DNA of 50,035 bases from an uncultured Clostridia bacterium (GCA_947589645.1 CANQCG010000008.1:1-50035), one strand, 5' to 3'; shown: positions 17,939 through 26,800, counted from the stretch's first letter. The notes: generated from the letters alone by a model not told the origin. Numbers and translations are program-made.

Positions 17939-19129
17939 CTAAAATTGTATTTTTTCTTCTGTTCCTATCTTTTCTAGTACTTCATATGTAACAGTTACTT
18001 CTATATTATCTGCATTTTCTTTTGGGTTAATTATTTCTCGAAGTATACTGCTTTTATCGCCTATTTTGCTATCTAATTCTTGTTTTGCTTGCTCTATTGC
18101 AATGTTTTTTGCCTCGTCTATACTATATTTTTTTTCTACATTTATTTGCTCTTTATTCGTTGTTTTTACTAGTGAAATTGGCAAATATAAATTAGAAAAT
18201 ATTTTAGCCTTTTTTTCTGTTTCTATTGTATCATAAATTTCAAAATTTGAAAGAGTTTTATAAAAATTTATTTTAAAATTATTTATTTTTATACCATATT
18301 TATTTTCCTCTCTATTTGTATATTCTTTTTCTTGGTTTGTATAATAAACTTTTTTAACCGCTGTGTACCATACTTTTGCTTCTACTTCTCCGATGCTATG
18401 TACATATCTTAAGTCTGTATATTTACCTGTCATAGTTCCTTCTATTAATACAGCCCCAGCGCTTACAGTATCTCCTACTTTTACTTTTGCTGTTCCATTT
18501 TGTGCCACTATTTTTGTAATAATTCCTGCTTTGTTTGATACTATATTTGTATAAGCATTTTCATCAATAATTTGCGGTGCTTCATTTGCTTTTACAATTT
18601 TTACTATAGCATTTGTTCCTTTAAGTTCTATTCCAAGCCAAGAAATATCTTTTCTGTCTAATCTTATTTTTTGAATTATACTATTTGAGTCAATTTTATT
18701 TTTGTTTTTTCCAACTGTAAGTCCGGCTTTTTCTATTTCTTCCTCTATTCCGTCTAACACTTGGTTATCTTCTATTTGTATTTCTATGTTCCAAACATAA
18801 TTTGAACTAAATAAAATAAGTAAAACTACTATTATTAAAAATAATGCAAATATTTTTCTTTTTCTATATCTATTTAATAAAAATGGTAGACCGCGTTTTT
18901 TACTAATTTTAATTTTACATTTTGTTTTTTTACTTATTTCACATAATTTTTTAAAATCATTTATTCCAACATTTAAAAATAGTTTAACTCCTTGTTTTTC
19001 TCTTTTTATATTCCAAATTAATATCTTGTTATTAATACAAATATTAATGAATCTTTCAATATAATAGCCTTCTACAGTTACTCTAACATAGCCTAATATG
19101 TATGATATAGCTATTTTTATAAATTCCAT
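17939..19129 (-). CDS. yqfD: Sporulation protein YqfD
   Basis: A 396-residue YqfD. The N-terminal IAISYILGYVRVTVEGYYIERFINI is the family signature. A membrane helix (FALFLIIVVLLILFSSNYVW) at about 94-113 is followed by IEIQIEDNQVL and a large outside domain with GIITKIVAQNGTAKVKVGD and VLIEGTMTGKYTDLRYVHSIGEV. YqfD is a sigma-E-controlled mother-cell membrane protein of sporulation in B. subtilis; its exact role is unknown. The yqfC gene ends 17 bp before its start, and both lie downstream of the interrupted pdaA. Confidence 0.93.
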   Translation of the reverse strand: MEFIKIAISYILGYVRVTVEGYYIERFINICINNKILIWNIKREKQGVKLFLNVGINDFKKLCEISKKTKCKIKISKKRGLPFLLNRYRKRKIFALFLIIVVLLILFSSNYVWNIEIQIEDNQVLDGIEEEIEKAGLTVGKNKNKIDSNSIIQKIRLDRKDISWLGIELKGTNAIVKIVKANEAPQIIDENAYTNIVSNKAGIITKIVAQNGTAKVKVGDTVSAGAVLIEGTMTGKYTDLRYVHSIGEVEAKVWYTAVKKVYYTNQEKEYTNREENKYGIKINNFKINFYKTLSNFEIYDTIETEKKAKIFSNLYLPISLVKTTNKEQINVEKKYSIDEAKNIAIEQAKQELDSKIGDKSSILREIINPKENADNIEVTVTYEVLEKIGTEEKIQF

Positions 19130-19146
19130 TAGTTCCTCCCGTAAAT

Positions 19147-19431
19147 TTAGTCAGCATTTTTCTCTAAGTCTATACTTTCTATTGTGCCTGTTATTTTAAT
19201 ATCATCATTTGTCATTTTTTCTAAGTTTAAATTAAAGCCATTTATGTTTAAAATGCCTATATGTGTGTTTATTCTTACAAAAAATTCTTCGTATTCTAAA
19301 ATACTTTTATAATTTTCTATAAACATTTCTTCAAAACCCACTACTGTCAGCTTAGGAGTATCGGAATATACCTCTTTAGGCATTTCTAACATGTCTTCGA
19401 TTTTGTTTTTTATTCTTCTTGCTTTTGCCAA
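19147..19431 (-). CDS. yqfC: YabP/YqfC family sporulation protein
   Basis: A 94-residue protein of the YabP/YqfC family: N-terminal IKNKIEDMLEMPKEVYSDTPKL and VVGFEEMFIENYKSILEYEE are the family pattern, ending in a small beta domain. YqfC is made in the mother cell with YqfD. It starts 15 bp past the pdaA 3' fragment, so in the current arrangement read-through into yqfC-yqfD would come from within the inserted element or from a promoter I cannot identify. Confidence 0.88.
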   Translation of the reverse strand: MAKARRIKNKIEDMLEMPKEVYSDTPKLTVVGFEEMFIENYKSILEYEEFFVRINTHIGILNINGFNLNLEKMTNDDIKITGTIESIDLEKNAD

Positions 19432-19445
19432 TTTTTCTATCTCCT

Positions 19446-19829
19446 TTATTTAAATTCATCTAAACTTTTTATTTCATAACCTTGGGTTTTTATCTCTTTT
19501 ATTAAACTGTCTAATATATCTGCATTAGTTTTTGAATTTCCATGTAATAACATGATTTCGCCATTATGCAAATTGTCTAATATGGTCTTTTTTGCTTTTT
19601 CTTCATTTGGTTGCTTTTTTTCATTCCAATCTACATACGCAAAGCTCCACATTACCTGTGTATATCCCATGTTGTTAGTTGCTATAATGGTTTTTTCACT
19701 AAATTCTCCTTTTGGAGGTCTTATGTATTTCATGTCATATCCAAATTTATCATATACTGCTTGATGCAACTTCATTACTTCATCATTTAGCTCAGCTTCT
19801 GTTAACTCCGGCAAGCTTTTATGATTTAC
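19446..19829 (-). pseudogene. pdaA: pdaA 3' fragment (C-terminal half of spore de-N-acetylase)
   Basis: 127 codons in frame from the element edge to the stop. Starting at the junction, the frame reads VNHKSLPELTEAELNDEV, then YIRPPKGEFSEKT (polysaccharide-deacetylase motif 3), VMWSFAYVDW (motif 4) and IMLLHGNSKTNADIL (motif 5). It lacks the N-terminal half, which lies at 23297-23722. A TTG at 19812-19814 could nominally start a 122-residue product but has no ribosome site and no catalytic Asp. No mutation is seen in it. It is the distal half of one gene cut by the 3.5-kb element. Confidence 0.9.
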
Positions 19830-19842
19830 AGTATGGTTTCCT
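19830..19842 (-). repeat. att core copy at the pdaA 3' side
   Basis: On the minus strand AGGAAACCATACT, identical to 23297-23309; the flanking bases differ on both sides. It codes for the G-N-H-T of the pdaA metal motif when joined to the 5' half. Between it and the recombinase stop lies a 9-bp inverted repeat, CAGTATTAG and CTAATACTG (19856-19885), which may be a recombinase arm site or a weak terminator. Confidence 0.85.
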
Positions 19843-19906
19843 TATTCCTTAAGTCCAGTATTAGTTAAATTTTAAGCTAATACTGAATTTAAAGTTTTAG
19901 CTTTTG

Positions 19907-21506
19907 CTATATGTATTTTTCAAATTTAAATTTTACAAATATATTTTTACCACTATCAAATTCTATTTTTTCTACTAGTTTTTCATACATTTCTTTTGTT
20001 ACATTTTTTAGACTTAATATTTCTTTTGTTTGCTTTAAAATTTTTTTCATATCCACTTTTTCTAACTCTTCTTTTTGTGTTTTTATTTCATCTTCAAGAG
20101 CCTTTATTTTATTTAAAATTTTTGTTTTTTCCTCAATCTTTTTAGAATAAAATTTTTCAAAATCTTCCTTTTTAATTATTTTATTTATTTTATCTTGATA
20201 CATTTCTTCTAATATATTATTAATTTTTTCTAATTCAAGATTGGTTATTTTTAGCTTTTTTTCTAATATATCTAATTTTTCTTTTACTTTTATTTTTGAA
20301 TTTTTAAATATATCCTTTAATTCCTCTTTCGAATATGTAATTTTTTCTATTTCTTTTTTTAATTTTTTTCTTACTTGTTCCTCAATAAAATCTGCTCGTA
20401 TCTGTTTATTATTACAATTTCCTCTATTACTATTTTTATTAGAACATATAAAATAATCTACTCTCCATTCTTTACCAGACTTTCTTTGTTCTGTTCTTGT
20501 TCTTAATGTTGCTATTCCGCATGCATTCTTTGCAAAACACTAGTCCTTTAAGTGAATGATTAAATTTTCTTGTTCTTGTTATATGCTTATTTTTTATTTT
20601 TTCTTGTGCTTTATTCCACATATCCATATTTATAATTGGTTCATGCATATTTTCTACTATTATATATTCTTCTGGATTTGTGTTTCTTACCTTTGCTATT
20701 TTATGACTTACTTTTTGAAATTTTCTACCTACTACATTTCCAATATATACTTCATTTTTTAATATTTTACCTATTTGAGTTCTGTGCCATAAATATTTTC
20801 CATTTGAATTACTACTCTCTCTTTTCATAAAAGTTGGTATTTTTAAATAAATAGCTGGAGCTAATATTTCTCTTTTATTTAATTCATCTGCTATTTTTTG
20901 TGGTGACATTCCTTTATTTACATACATATCAAATATGTCTTTTATAATTTCTGCTGCATATTCATCAATTACTAAATGATTTTTTATATTTTTATCTTTT
21001 TTATATCCGTATGGTGCTATGCCTCCTTGAAATTCTCCTTTTTCTATTTTTCTAAATTTGACACTTTTTATTTTATTTGAGATGTCTTGTGCATAATAAT
21101 CATTAAAACTTAGTTTAAATGTTAAAAATTGAAGTCCATCTGGTCTTAAAGTATCCACATTATCTCCAATTGCAATATATCTTATAGAATTAGATGGAAA
21201 ATATCTTTCTAAATAATATCCTGTATCTATATGATCTCGTCCAAATCTTGATAAGTCTTTTGTTATTATACAATCTATTTTTCCTTCTTCTATATCTTTT
21301 AGCATTTCTTGAAAGCCAGGTCTATTAAAATTTGTTCCAGTAAAACCATCATCTGCATATTCTTTTACTTCTTCTAAATCATCCTGTTCATTAATATAGT
21401 TATCAATAATATCTCTTTGATTTTCTATACTTTCACTTTCTCGGTCATCCCCATCATCTCTAGACAGCCTCATATATTTAGCAACTTTATATATTTTATT
21501 TTTCAT
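19907..21506 (-). pseudogene. Large serine recombinase with a 4-bp duplication frameshift
   Basis: Intact length would be about 531 residues. Residues 1-150 are the resolvase-type catalytic domain: YMRLSRDDGDDRES with nucleophile Ser15, then DGFTGTNFNRPGFQ and ITKDLSRFGRDHIDTGYYLE. A Recombinase domain follows (FQGGIAPYGYKKD, MSPQKIADELN), then a zinc ribbon and a coiled coil. The frame breaks in the zinc ribbon just after FCKEC, where GCAT is duplicated (20519-20526); removing one copy restores GIATLRTRTEQRKSGKEWR, then YFIC and GNC, and a frame that runs to the stop at 19907. As read, the product ends after 344 residues without its C-terminal DNA-binding parts. GGGAGAAAAATAAT precedes the ATG. 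The duplication may be real decay, a reversible slip or an assembly error. Confidence 0.85.
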
Positions 21507-21507
21507 A

Positions 21508-21597
21508 TTATTTTTCTCCCATATATTTTATTAAAATATCTTTTAAAATATCTCTCAAATTTGCTATACCATATTCAACATAAACTTTATTTTGCAA
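21508..21597 (-). CDS. 29-aa ORF coupled to the recombinase start
   Basis: TTG at 21595-21597 follows a near-perfect ribosome site (AGGAGG, 8-nt spacing). The peptide contains YVEYGIANLRDILKDILIKY and ends GEK; its stop lies one base before the recombinase ATG (TAATATG), so the two are translationally coupled. The recombinase ribosome site is inside this ORF. Such leader peptides may set recombinase level; a directionality factor of this size would be unusually small. I do not recognise the family. Confidence 0.6.
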   Translation of the reverse strand: MQNKVYVEYGIANLRDILKDILIKYMGEK

Positions 21598-21658
21598 TTT
21601 TATTTCCTCCTCATAATATTTTATTTAATAATATGAAAAGGATGAAAAAATATAACAA

Positions 21659-21699
21659 AAAAATAACTATTGGACTATATATTTCCTTTAGTTATTTTT
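21659..21699 (-). terminator. Terminator after the Nudix gene
   Basis: On the minus strand AAATAACTAAAGGA pairs imperfectly with TCCAATAGTTATTT and is followed by a T run. Its left arm repeats the sequence of the hairpin upstream of the gene (22257-22290). Confidence 0.6.
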
Positions 21700-21711
21700 C
21701 TTTTTATATAT

Positions 21712-22182
21712 TTATTTATCTTTATTTATTATATGTACAGGATATTTTCCATCTTTCAAAACTGCTTGTATTTTTACTGGCATTAATGGAATTTTATCTA
21801 TTTGATTTCTTTCTATCCACTCATATTGTAAATAATCTTTTCCTTCTATGTTTTTTATTGTATCTTGTATTAATTTATCTTTTTCCTCTTTAAATTCTGC
21901 TAAATATACAAATTCTATTTCATGATATTTCTTTTCCTTCATTACAAAGAAATTTTCTACTGTTGATATATAACCTATTATTTCAATTTCTTTTCCTATT
22001 TCTTCCTTTATTTCTCTTTTTATAGTAGTTATTGAATCTTCTCCTAATTCTACTCTTCCACCCATTAAAGCATAATGGTCTGAATTTATATTTTTATGAA
22101 CTAATATTCTATCATTATGAACTATTACTACTGCTGCTCTAACATTTAACATATAATCTTGTACTTCTATTGTTATATCCAT
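21712..22182 (-). CDS. Nudix hydrolase
   Basis: A 156-residue Nudix protein, a family that cleaves nucleoside diphosphates linked to another group. The Nudix box is clear: GGRVELGEDSITTIKREIKE, then EIGKEI, matching G-x5-E-x7-RE-x2-EE-x-G in spacing. N-terminal VRAAVVIVHNDRILVHKN and a C-terminal YEWIERNQI are typical. TATAAGGAGTAAAAAACT precedes the ATG. It sits inside the pdaA element between the small RNA and the recombinase and is the only intact larger gene there. Substrate cannot be read; a house-cleaning or nucleotide-signal role linked to the DUF3800/RNA pair is speculation. Confidence 0.92.
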   Translation of the reverse strand: MDITIEVQDYMLNVRAAVVIVHNDRILVHKNINSDHYALMGGRVELGEDSITTIKREIKEEIGKEIEIIGYISTVENFFVMKEKKYHEIEFVYLAEFKEEKDKLIQDTIKNIEGKDYLQYEWIERNQIDKIPLMPVKIQAVLKDGKYPVHIINKDK

Positions 22183-22256
22183 AGTTTTTTACTCCTTATA
22201 ACTTATTTTTACTATAAAATTTCTTCTTATATTATTAAAGTTATCATCTTCTTAAT

Positions 22257-22290
22257 AAAATAACTAAAGATTTTATTCTTTAGTTATTTT
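22257..22290 (-). terminator. Perfect 14-bp hairpin between small RNA and Nudix gene
   Basis: AAAATAACTAAAGA and TCTTTAGTTATTTT pair perfectly around TTTTAT. It lies just past the small RNA's own T run and before the Nudix gene. Without a long U tract it could be a second terminator for the RNA or a 5' stem of the Nudix mRNA. Confidence 0.5.
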
Positions 22291-22308
22291 GCAAAATGAT
22301 TATTTAAC

Positions 22309-22376
22309 AAAAAATGCCTAGGTGGCAACGTACTTAACATACGCTTAGCCTTTAGCTACCATACCTAGGTCTTACT
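22309..22376 (-). ncRNA. Small structured RNA, DUF3800-associated
   Basis: About 67 nt starting 7 nt past a strong promoter and ending in six T. By eye it folds as a three-way junction: an outer stem CCTAGGT/ACCTAGG extended by GG/CC, an inner hairpin TAGC-TAAAG-GCTA, and a second hairpin AGCGTA-TGTTAAG-TACGTT. The outer stem borders the U run, so the fold also works as terminator. It lies 65 bp downstream of a DUF3800 gene on the same strand. Candidate RNA motifs named after DUF3800 genes are described in comparative-genomics surveys; I infer that this belongs with them but cannot say which motif. Function unknown. Confidence 0.75.
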
Positions 22377-22382
22377 ATAAAT

Positions 22383-22411
22383 ATTTTACCATACAAAAAT
22401 TTGTATGTCAA
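22383..22411 (-). promoter_or_regulatory. Promoter with palindromic operator for the small RNA
   Basis: TTGACA (22406-22411) and TAAAAT (22383-22388) are 17 bp apart. The spacer is filled by a perfect palindrome, CATACAAAAATTTGTATG (22390-22407), two 8-bp arms around AA. A repressor bound there would block polymerase, so the RNA is probably expressed on its own and controlled separately from DUF3800. Confidence 0.75.
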
Positions 22412-22440
22412 ATATTTTCATTAATATTCTATGAATAATT

Positions 22441-23113
22441 TTATTTTTTATTCCTACTATTTCTTGGAAACAAACTTACTCTGAAATTTTTTTGTTTTAA
22501 TTCTTTTATCAAATTTTCAACTATACTTATGTCTTTATACGAATTATAAAAAGTATTAACTGTTAAATCAGCTAATTGTATTCCATAATTTGTTTTGGAA
22601 TCATAATAAGTAATTTTAAAATCATCATCATAAATACAAAATTCAGTTTTTAAATATGTTTCCAAATTATTTAATTCACCAACTCTTATATTTCTATTGT
22701 CTATACTAATAATAAACTCTATTGGCTCACTATTTTCTTGTAAATTTAATTCTGGCAATATGCAATCTTGAATTAAGACTTTTACTGCATAATTAAAAAA
22801 TATGTTAGAATCAATTATTTCTTTTTTCATGTATTTTTTATCAAATACTTTGACGCAGCCATGAAAACTTTCAATATCTTGAATTTTATTAAAAATTTTT
22901 ATTTTTTCATCTTCAGTCATATCATACGACTTTATTTCTGATTCTAATTTCAAATTTTTTTCTTTTTTTAGTTTTAAGTTTTCTCTTTTATATATAGCTT
23001 TTATTTTCATCTTATCTTCATCATAACAAAAGTATCCACCTACTGCAAAATATCTTGTTTTACTATTTTTATGAATTGATCCGACTTTCATCTAAATATA
23101 CATATATTTTCAT
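22441..23113 (-). pseudogene. DUF3800 protein with N-terminal frameshift
   Basis: A DUF3800 protein, a family with a suspected RNase-H-like nuclease fold. The main frame (22441-23091, 216 residues) shows RYFAVGGYFCYDED at the start and the C-terminal YDSKTNYGIQLADLTVNTFY of the family. The family's N-terminal acidic motif is upstream in another frame: from ATG at 23113, with GGAGCG 7 nt before it, the frame reads MKIYVYLDES and then must lose one base near 23083 to continue GSIHKNSKTRYF. With that base removed the gene would give 223 residues. As read, a product starting at 23091 lacks the LDES strand. Either the protein is inactive or the extra base is an assembly error. Confidence 0.8.
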
Positions 23114-23269
23114 TGTGTGTCGCTCCTTATGTTGTTATTTTAACATATTTTGACTCAAAAATAAACTATTTTTCTGATATTTACTAATTTAATAATTAAA
23201 AAATGAGTAAATTATTTTTATTAACTCACTCATTGCAAAACGGCTATTTATCTAGCTTTTATTATATTT

Positions 23270-23722
23270 TCAAAATAGTGTCATCAGTGTCAATGGAGTA
23301 TGGTTTCCTACTATATGACCCTCTTTTATCATTCTTTCTACTAATTCTCCTGCAGAATTAAAATAATGTCCCGCTAAGAAAAATGCTGCCTTGACATTGT
23401 TTTCTTTTAAAATATCTAAAATTTTATTTGTATATCCTGCTTCATACCCTTCGTCAAAGGTAATGTAAATTACCTTTTGATTTTTGTCTCCTAAGCATAT
23501 TCCATTATTGTCTTCTAATATTTTTCTATTTTTATCGCCTACATCTGGTTGTTCATGCAAGGAATTTCTTCTAATACCCCAACATATTTTTTCATTGCTT
23601 ACTAAAGTAGCACTTACAGCTACAGTTTCTTGTTCTTGCGTTCTAAATAATATAATTACAGATAGCATTGTGATTATAACTAATGGAATACTTAAAATAT
23701 GTATATTTTTTATTCTAGTCAT
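23270..23722 (-). pseudogene. pdaA: pdaA 5' fragment (N-terminal half of spore de-N-acetylase)
   Basis: From ATG 23722, preceded by GGAGGTACAT, the frame gives 142 pdaA codons up to the att core and then eight foreign codons (PLTLMTLF) and a stop in the element. Residues 7-27 are a membrane/signal segment. PdaA hallmarks are CWGIRRNSLHEQPD and VIYITFDEGYEAGYTNKILD (motif 1 with catalytic Asp), then AAFFLAGHYF and EGHIVGNHT, ending in the first metal histidine. PdaA removes acetyl groups from muramic acid on the way to muramic delta-lactam in cortex, which germination enzymes recognise. Joined to 19829-19446 it makes a 269-residue protein, near the 263 of B. subtilis PdaA. A terminator upstream implies its own promoter within 23723-23788, which I could not assign. 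Confidence 0.92.
23297..23309 (-). repeat. att core copy at the pdaA 5' side
   Basis: AGGAAACCATACT on the minus strand, identical to 19830-19842. Here it is followed by CCATTGACACTG from the element in place of GTAAATCATAAA. Positions 23114-23296 hold no gene; I see AT-rich sequence and an imperfect hairpin AATGAGTAA/TTAACTCACTCATT (23202-23234). Confidence 0.85.
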
Positions 23723-23788
23723 ATGTACCTCCAAAAATTTTACTATTAATATATATTTATAAACTTGGCAATATATGTTAATAAACAC

Positions 23789-23816
23789 AAAAAAGGCTAG
23801 ACTAATTGTCTAACCT
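23789..23816 (-). terminator. Terminator of the macroglobulin-like gene
   Basis: On the minus strand AAGGTTAGAC pairs with GTCTAGCCTT around AATTA and is followed by TTTTTT. It insulates pdaA from the sigma-macroglobulin unit upstream. Confidence 0.85.
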
Positions 23817-23822
23817 TTTTAA

Positions 23823-26800
23823 TTATTTACTTATATTAATGTCTAATGAATTTGAAAGGTGATAAATACCATCTTCATTGCATACTATATTTTCAAATTT
23901 ATAATTTCCTTCACAAGTAACAAGTAATTTTATCTCCATTATACTGCATTCCTTTTGTTTAAAATATGTTACATAGTCGATGTTATTATTTTGTAAATAA
24001 TATTTTTTATTTTCATTATAAGAATAATCTTCTGCTAGTCTTAATGAATTTGGAAGTGCTATTTTTACTGGTCCTTCAAATTGTTTTGTAAAGTTAACTA
24101 CTAATGTAATTTCATTATCCTTTTTTAGTTCTCCATTTACTCTTATTGAAATATCTTTAGATATGTTTTGATCTTCTACATTATCTAGTAAAGTTTGATA
24201 ATAGTAAGATACCATTACATCATTACTTGATGTTTCAAATTTGATATTGCTTAATTCTTCACTATTTATAGTTAAAGTTTGTATTTGCATTCCATTTAAT
24301 TTTATAGCTCTATTTAAGTTTTTACTTACTACCTTTACTTCATTTTCAGCTTCAATTTGTGATGAATTATTTTCAAAGAATGATAATATTGCAAATCTTA
24401 AATATTCATCAGCTGGCTTACTTTCCATCAATTCATTTATCTTAATTACTGCATTTTGTTTGTTTATAAATGTTTCAATAATAGCTACTATAGATTTATA
24501 TTCTTCCGCTTCTTCATTAGTTAATGTTATTTCATTATATAATTCTTTAGCATTTTCAAAATCGCCTAGGAATTCTAAAGATAGTGTTACTAATAATTTA
24601 TTATAATTTGCAATATTAGGCTCATCTTTTAAGTGTAACAAATCTATAAGTACAGGCTCTTTACTAGCTGCTGCAAACAGATAAGTTTCAAACAAATTAT
24701 CCATATTATTAAACATCAAAGATCTATTATCAAGATATCCATCTGTATAATAACTTATAAGTGCTGAAAGTACTAGGTCTTCTTTTCCGTTAGGTAAATT
24801 TTTTAAATATTTTTCTCCTAAATATTGTGATAAATCTAACTTATAGTTTTTACCCCCGGTATTATAATATCTATCTTTTATTTCTTGAGCTTTAATATAT
24901 GCAATTTGTGTATCTAATCTATTCGTCACGGTACTTTCTATGAAATCAATATATTTTAGATATTGCTCCATATTTTTATGGTAAATTTCAAGTACTATTG
25001 GGTTTTTAGTTGGCGTAATTTTTACATCACTATTTATAGGTACAGTAGTTTTTGATTTTACCTCTTGTGCTGATTCAATAATATTTATAGTGTATAAAGC
25101 TGCATCTGTTTGCTCACCACATTTGCCTGTAATGTTAACAGTATAAGTTCCATATGGCAATTTTCCAAAGTTTACTGTTGCTATACTATTTGTATTTGCA
25201 GAAGCTGTTAATGTTTTATTTAATTCTTTTATTGTAAATTCATAATCTACATTATATATTGAATTTGCTACGCTTGTAGCATTTAATACTAAATCATCTG
25301 TTGTTTTTACATTTCTTGGCTCTGTAAATTGTATGAAAAAGTCCAATGTTGAAACTATATCTGTTGTATTTATTCCTACATATAAATCTTTATTTGCACT
25401 TTGTGCAGTTACTCTATATGTGGTTACATTATCTGGTAACTTAAATGTTACGGTTGCAGTTCCTTTAGAATCTGTATTTACTGTTTTAAAATATGCAGTA
25501 TCTCCAAAGTTACTACGTAGAAGCCCACCGCCACCGCCTCCGCCATCTTGCTGTCCTTGAATGTAATCTATATAGCTTGAATAGGTATATACTGGGTAAG
25601 GTTTTTGCTCATAAATAGTACTTAATATATTTGCTTCGTCTTCTACTAGTGCAAATATTGCTTCATTTACTACACTAATATTTACAAATGATTTTATAGG
25701 CTTTCCGTTATTAGTTGTTTTGACTGTTAATGTTACATCATCTCCAGGAGCATATTTTTCCTTATCTCGAGTGATTTGAATATCTACTTTTCTGTCTTCT
25801 TCATTAAAATCGAAATAATATATTGGCATTCTATAGAAATTTCCTTCGTAGAAATAAGCTGTTGTAATGGTGCATCCTGGAAAATCTTTTTCGTTAAATT
25901 TATAACTAAATTTGCTTTCTTCTATTATTTCTTTACTCATTATATTTTCTTTAAATACTAGTTCTAAAATCTTACCTGAGTTTTGTATATTTTTAATTCC
26001 CGAATTCGTACTTTCTGCTAAAGTAAAGTTTACAGTGTCTCCTATAGAGAATTTTTCTAGATCTCTTTGCAATAAATATCTATAAGAGTAGTATGCTTCT
26101 GCATTAATGGCTTGAGGCATATCAGATAATGAGTCTGAACTATTTGAATCAACGTAAAAATATCCTACATTTCGATTATTTAATTCATCATTAAAATATA
26201 CATCTTGTATTTCTCTTACATTTCTTCCTAAGGTATCTTTTAATGTATATATTAACACATATGTATAATATACTTCTTCTGTGTCTTCCTTAAGTTTTAG
26301 GTCATTTTTATTAATTTTTAATTTTTCGTTTTGCGTATTAACTGTTTTTATATTTTGCGTGTTTGAACTTGGATTATATTTATATTGTGGTTCGTTTTGT
26401 TTGGTATATTCGTTATAATTATAGCCTATAAGCTCTCTTGTCCATGCTGTTTCTTCTAATTCTACATGTACATTTGTATTATATGTACCATCATATATAT
26501 TAGATAAATCATAGCTTACATTTATGTCTTTATCTTTTGCTAGTTTATAAATATCTACTGTATAAGCATCTTCGTTTTCTTGTTTATCTACATATACATC
26601 TCTACTTAATATAAAAATTTCTTTATAATAATCTTTATCTGTATACTCTTCTCCATCACCATTTTTTATTGTTATAGTTGTACCGTTTGGGTTTGAAGAT
26701 TCTGTTTCGTCTGCTTCTATATCTATTGCAAAATGAGCTATTCCATTTTCTCCTGTAATTTCTGTGTATATTTTTCCAAAATATTCTACTCTTACCTTCT

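Larger units (their letters stand above)
19830..23309 (-). mobile_element. 3,467-bp serine-recombinase element inserted in pdaA (skin-like)
   Basis: The element separates the halves of pdaA and is bounded by the 13-bp direct repeat AGTATGGTTTCCT (19830-19842 and 23297-23309). Recombining the repeats removes 3,467 bp and rebuilds pdaA in frame. It encodes, on the same strand as pdaA, a DUF3800 protein, a small structured RNA, a Nudix hydrolase, a 29-codon ORF and a large serine recombinase next to one end, as integrases usually are. No capsid, replication or transfer gene is present. Family knowledge: skin and related elements interrupt sporulation genes and are cut out in the mother cell by large serine recombinases. 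Here the recombinase and DUF3800 genes are frameshifted as read, so present activity is uncertain. Confidence 0.9.

Noticed and set aside
19446..19814. Independent 122-residue deacetylase gene
   Set aside because: It begins at a TTG without ribosome site, lacks the catalytic Asp motif, and its upstream codons continue in frame to the att core that joins the 5' half.
21417..21893. 158-residue hydrophobic plus-strand ORF across the recombinase start and Nudix end
   Set aside because: It arises from AT-rich antisense sequence, covers two good genes in part, and has no ribosome site.
24823..25164. Active thioester macroglobulin based on CGEQ
   Set aside because: The tetrapeptide is in a beta domain and not at the start of the helical domain, and the expected position lacks Cys and Gln.
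25333..25560. Plus-strand ORF ending in a proline run
   Set aside because: It is antisense to the glycine run of the macroglobulin gene; no ribosome site and no family features.
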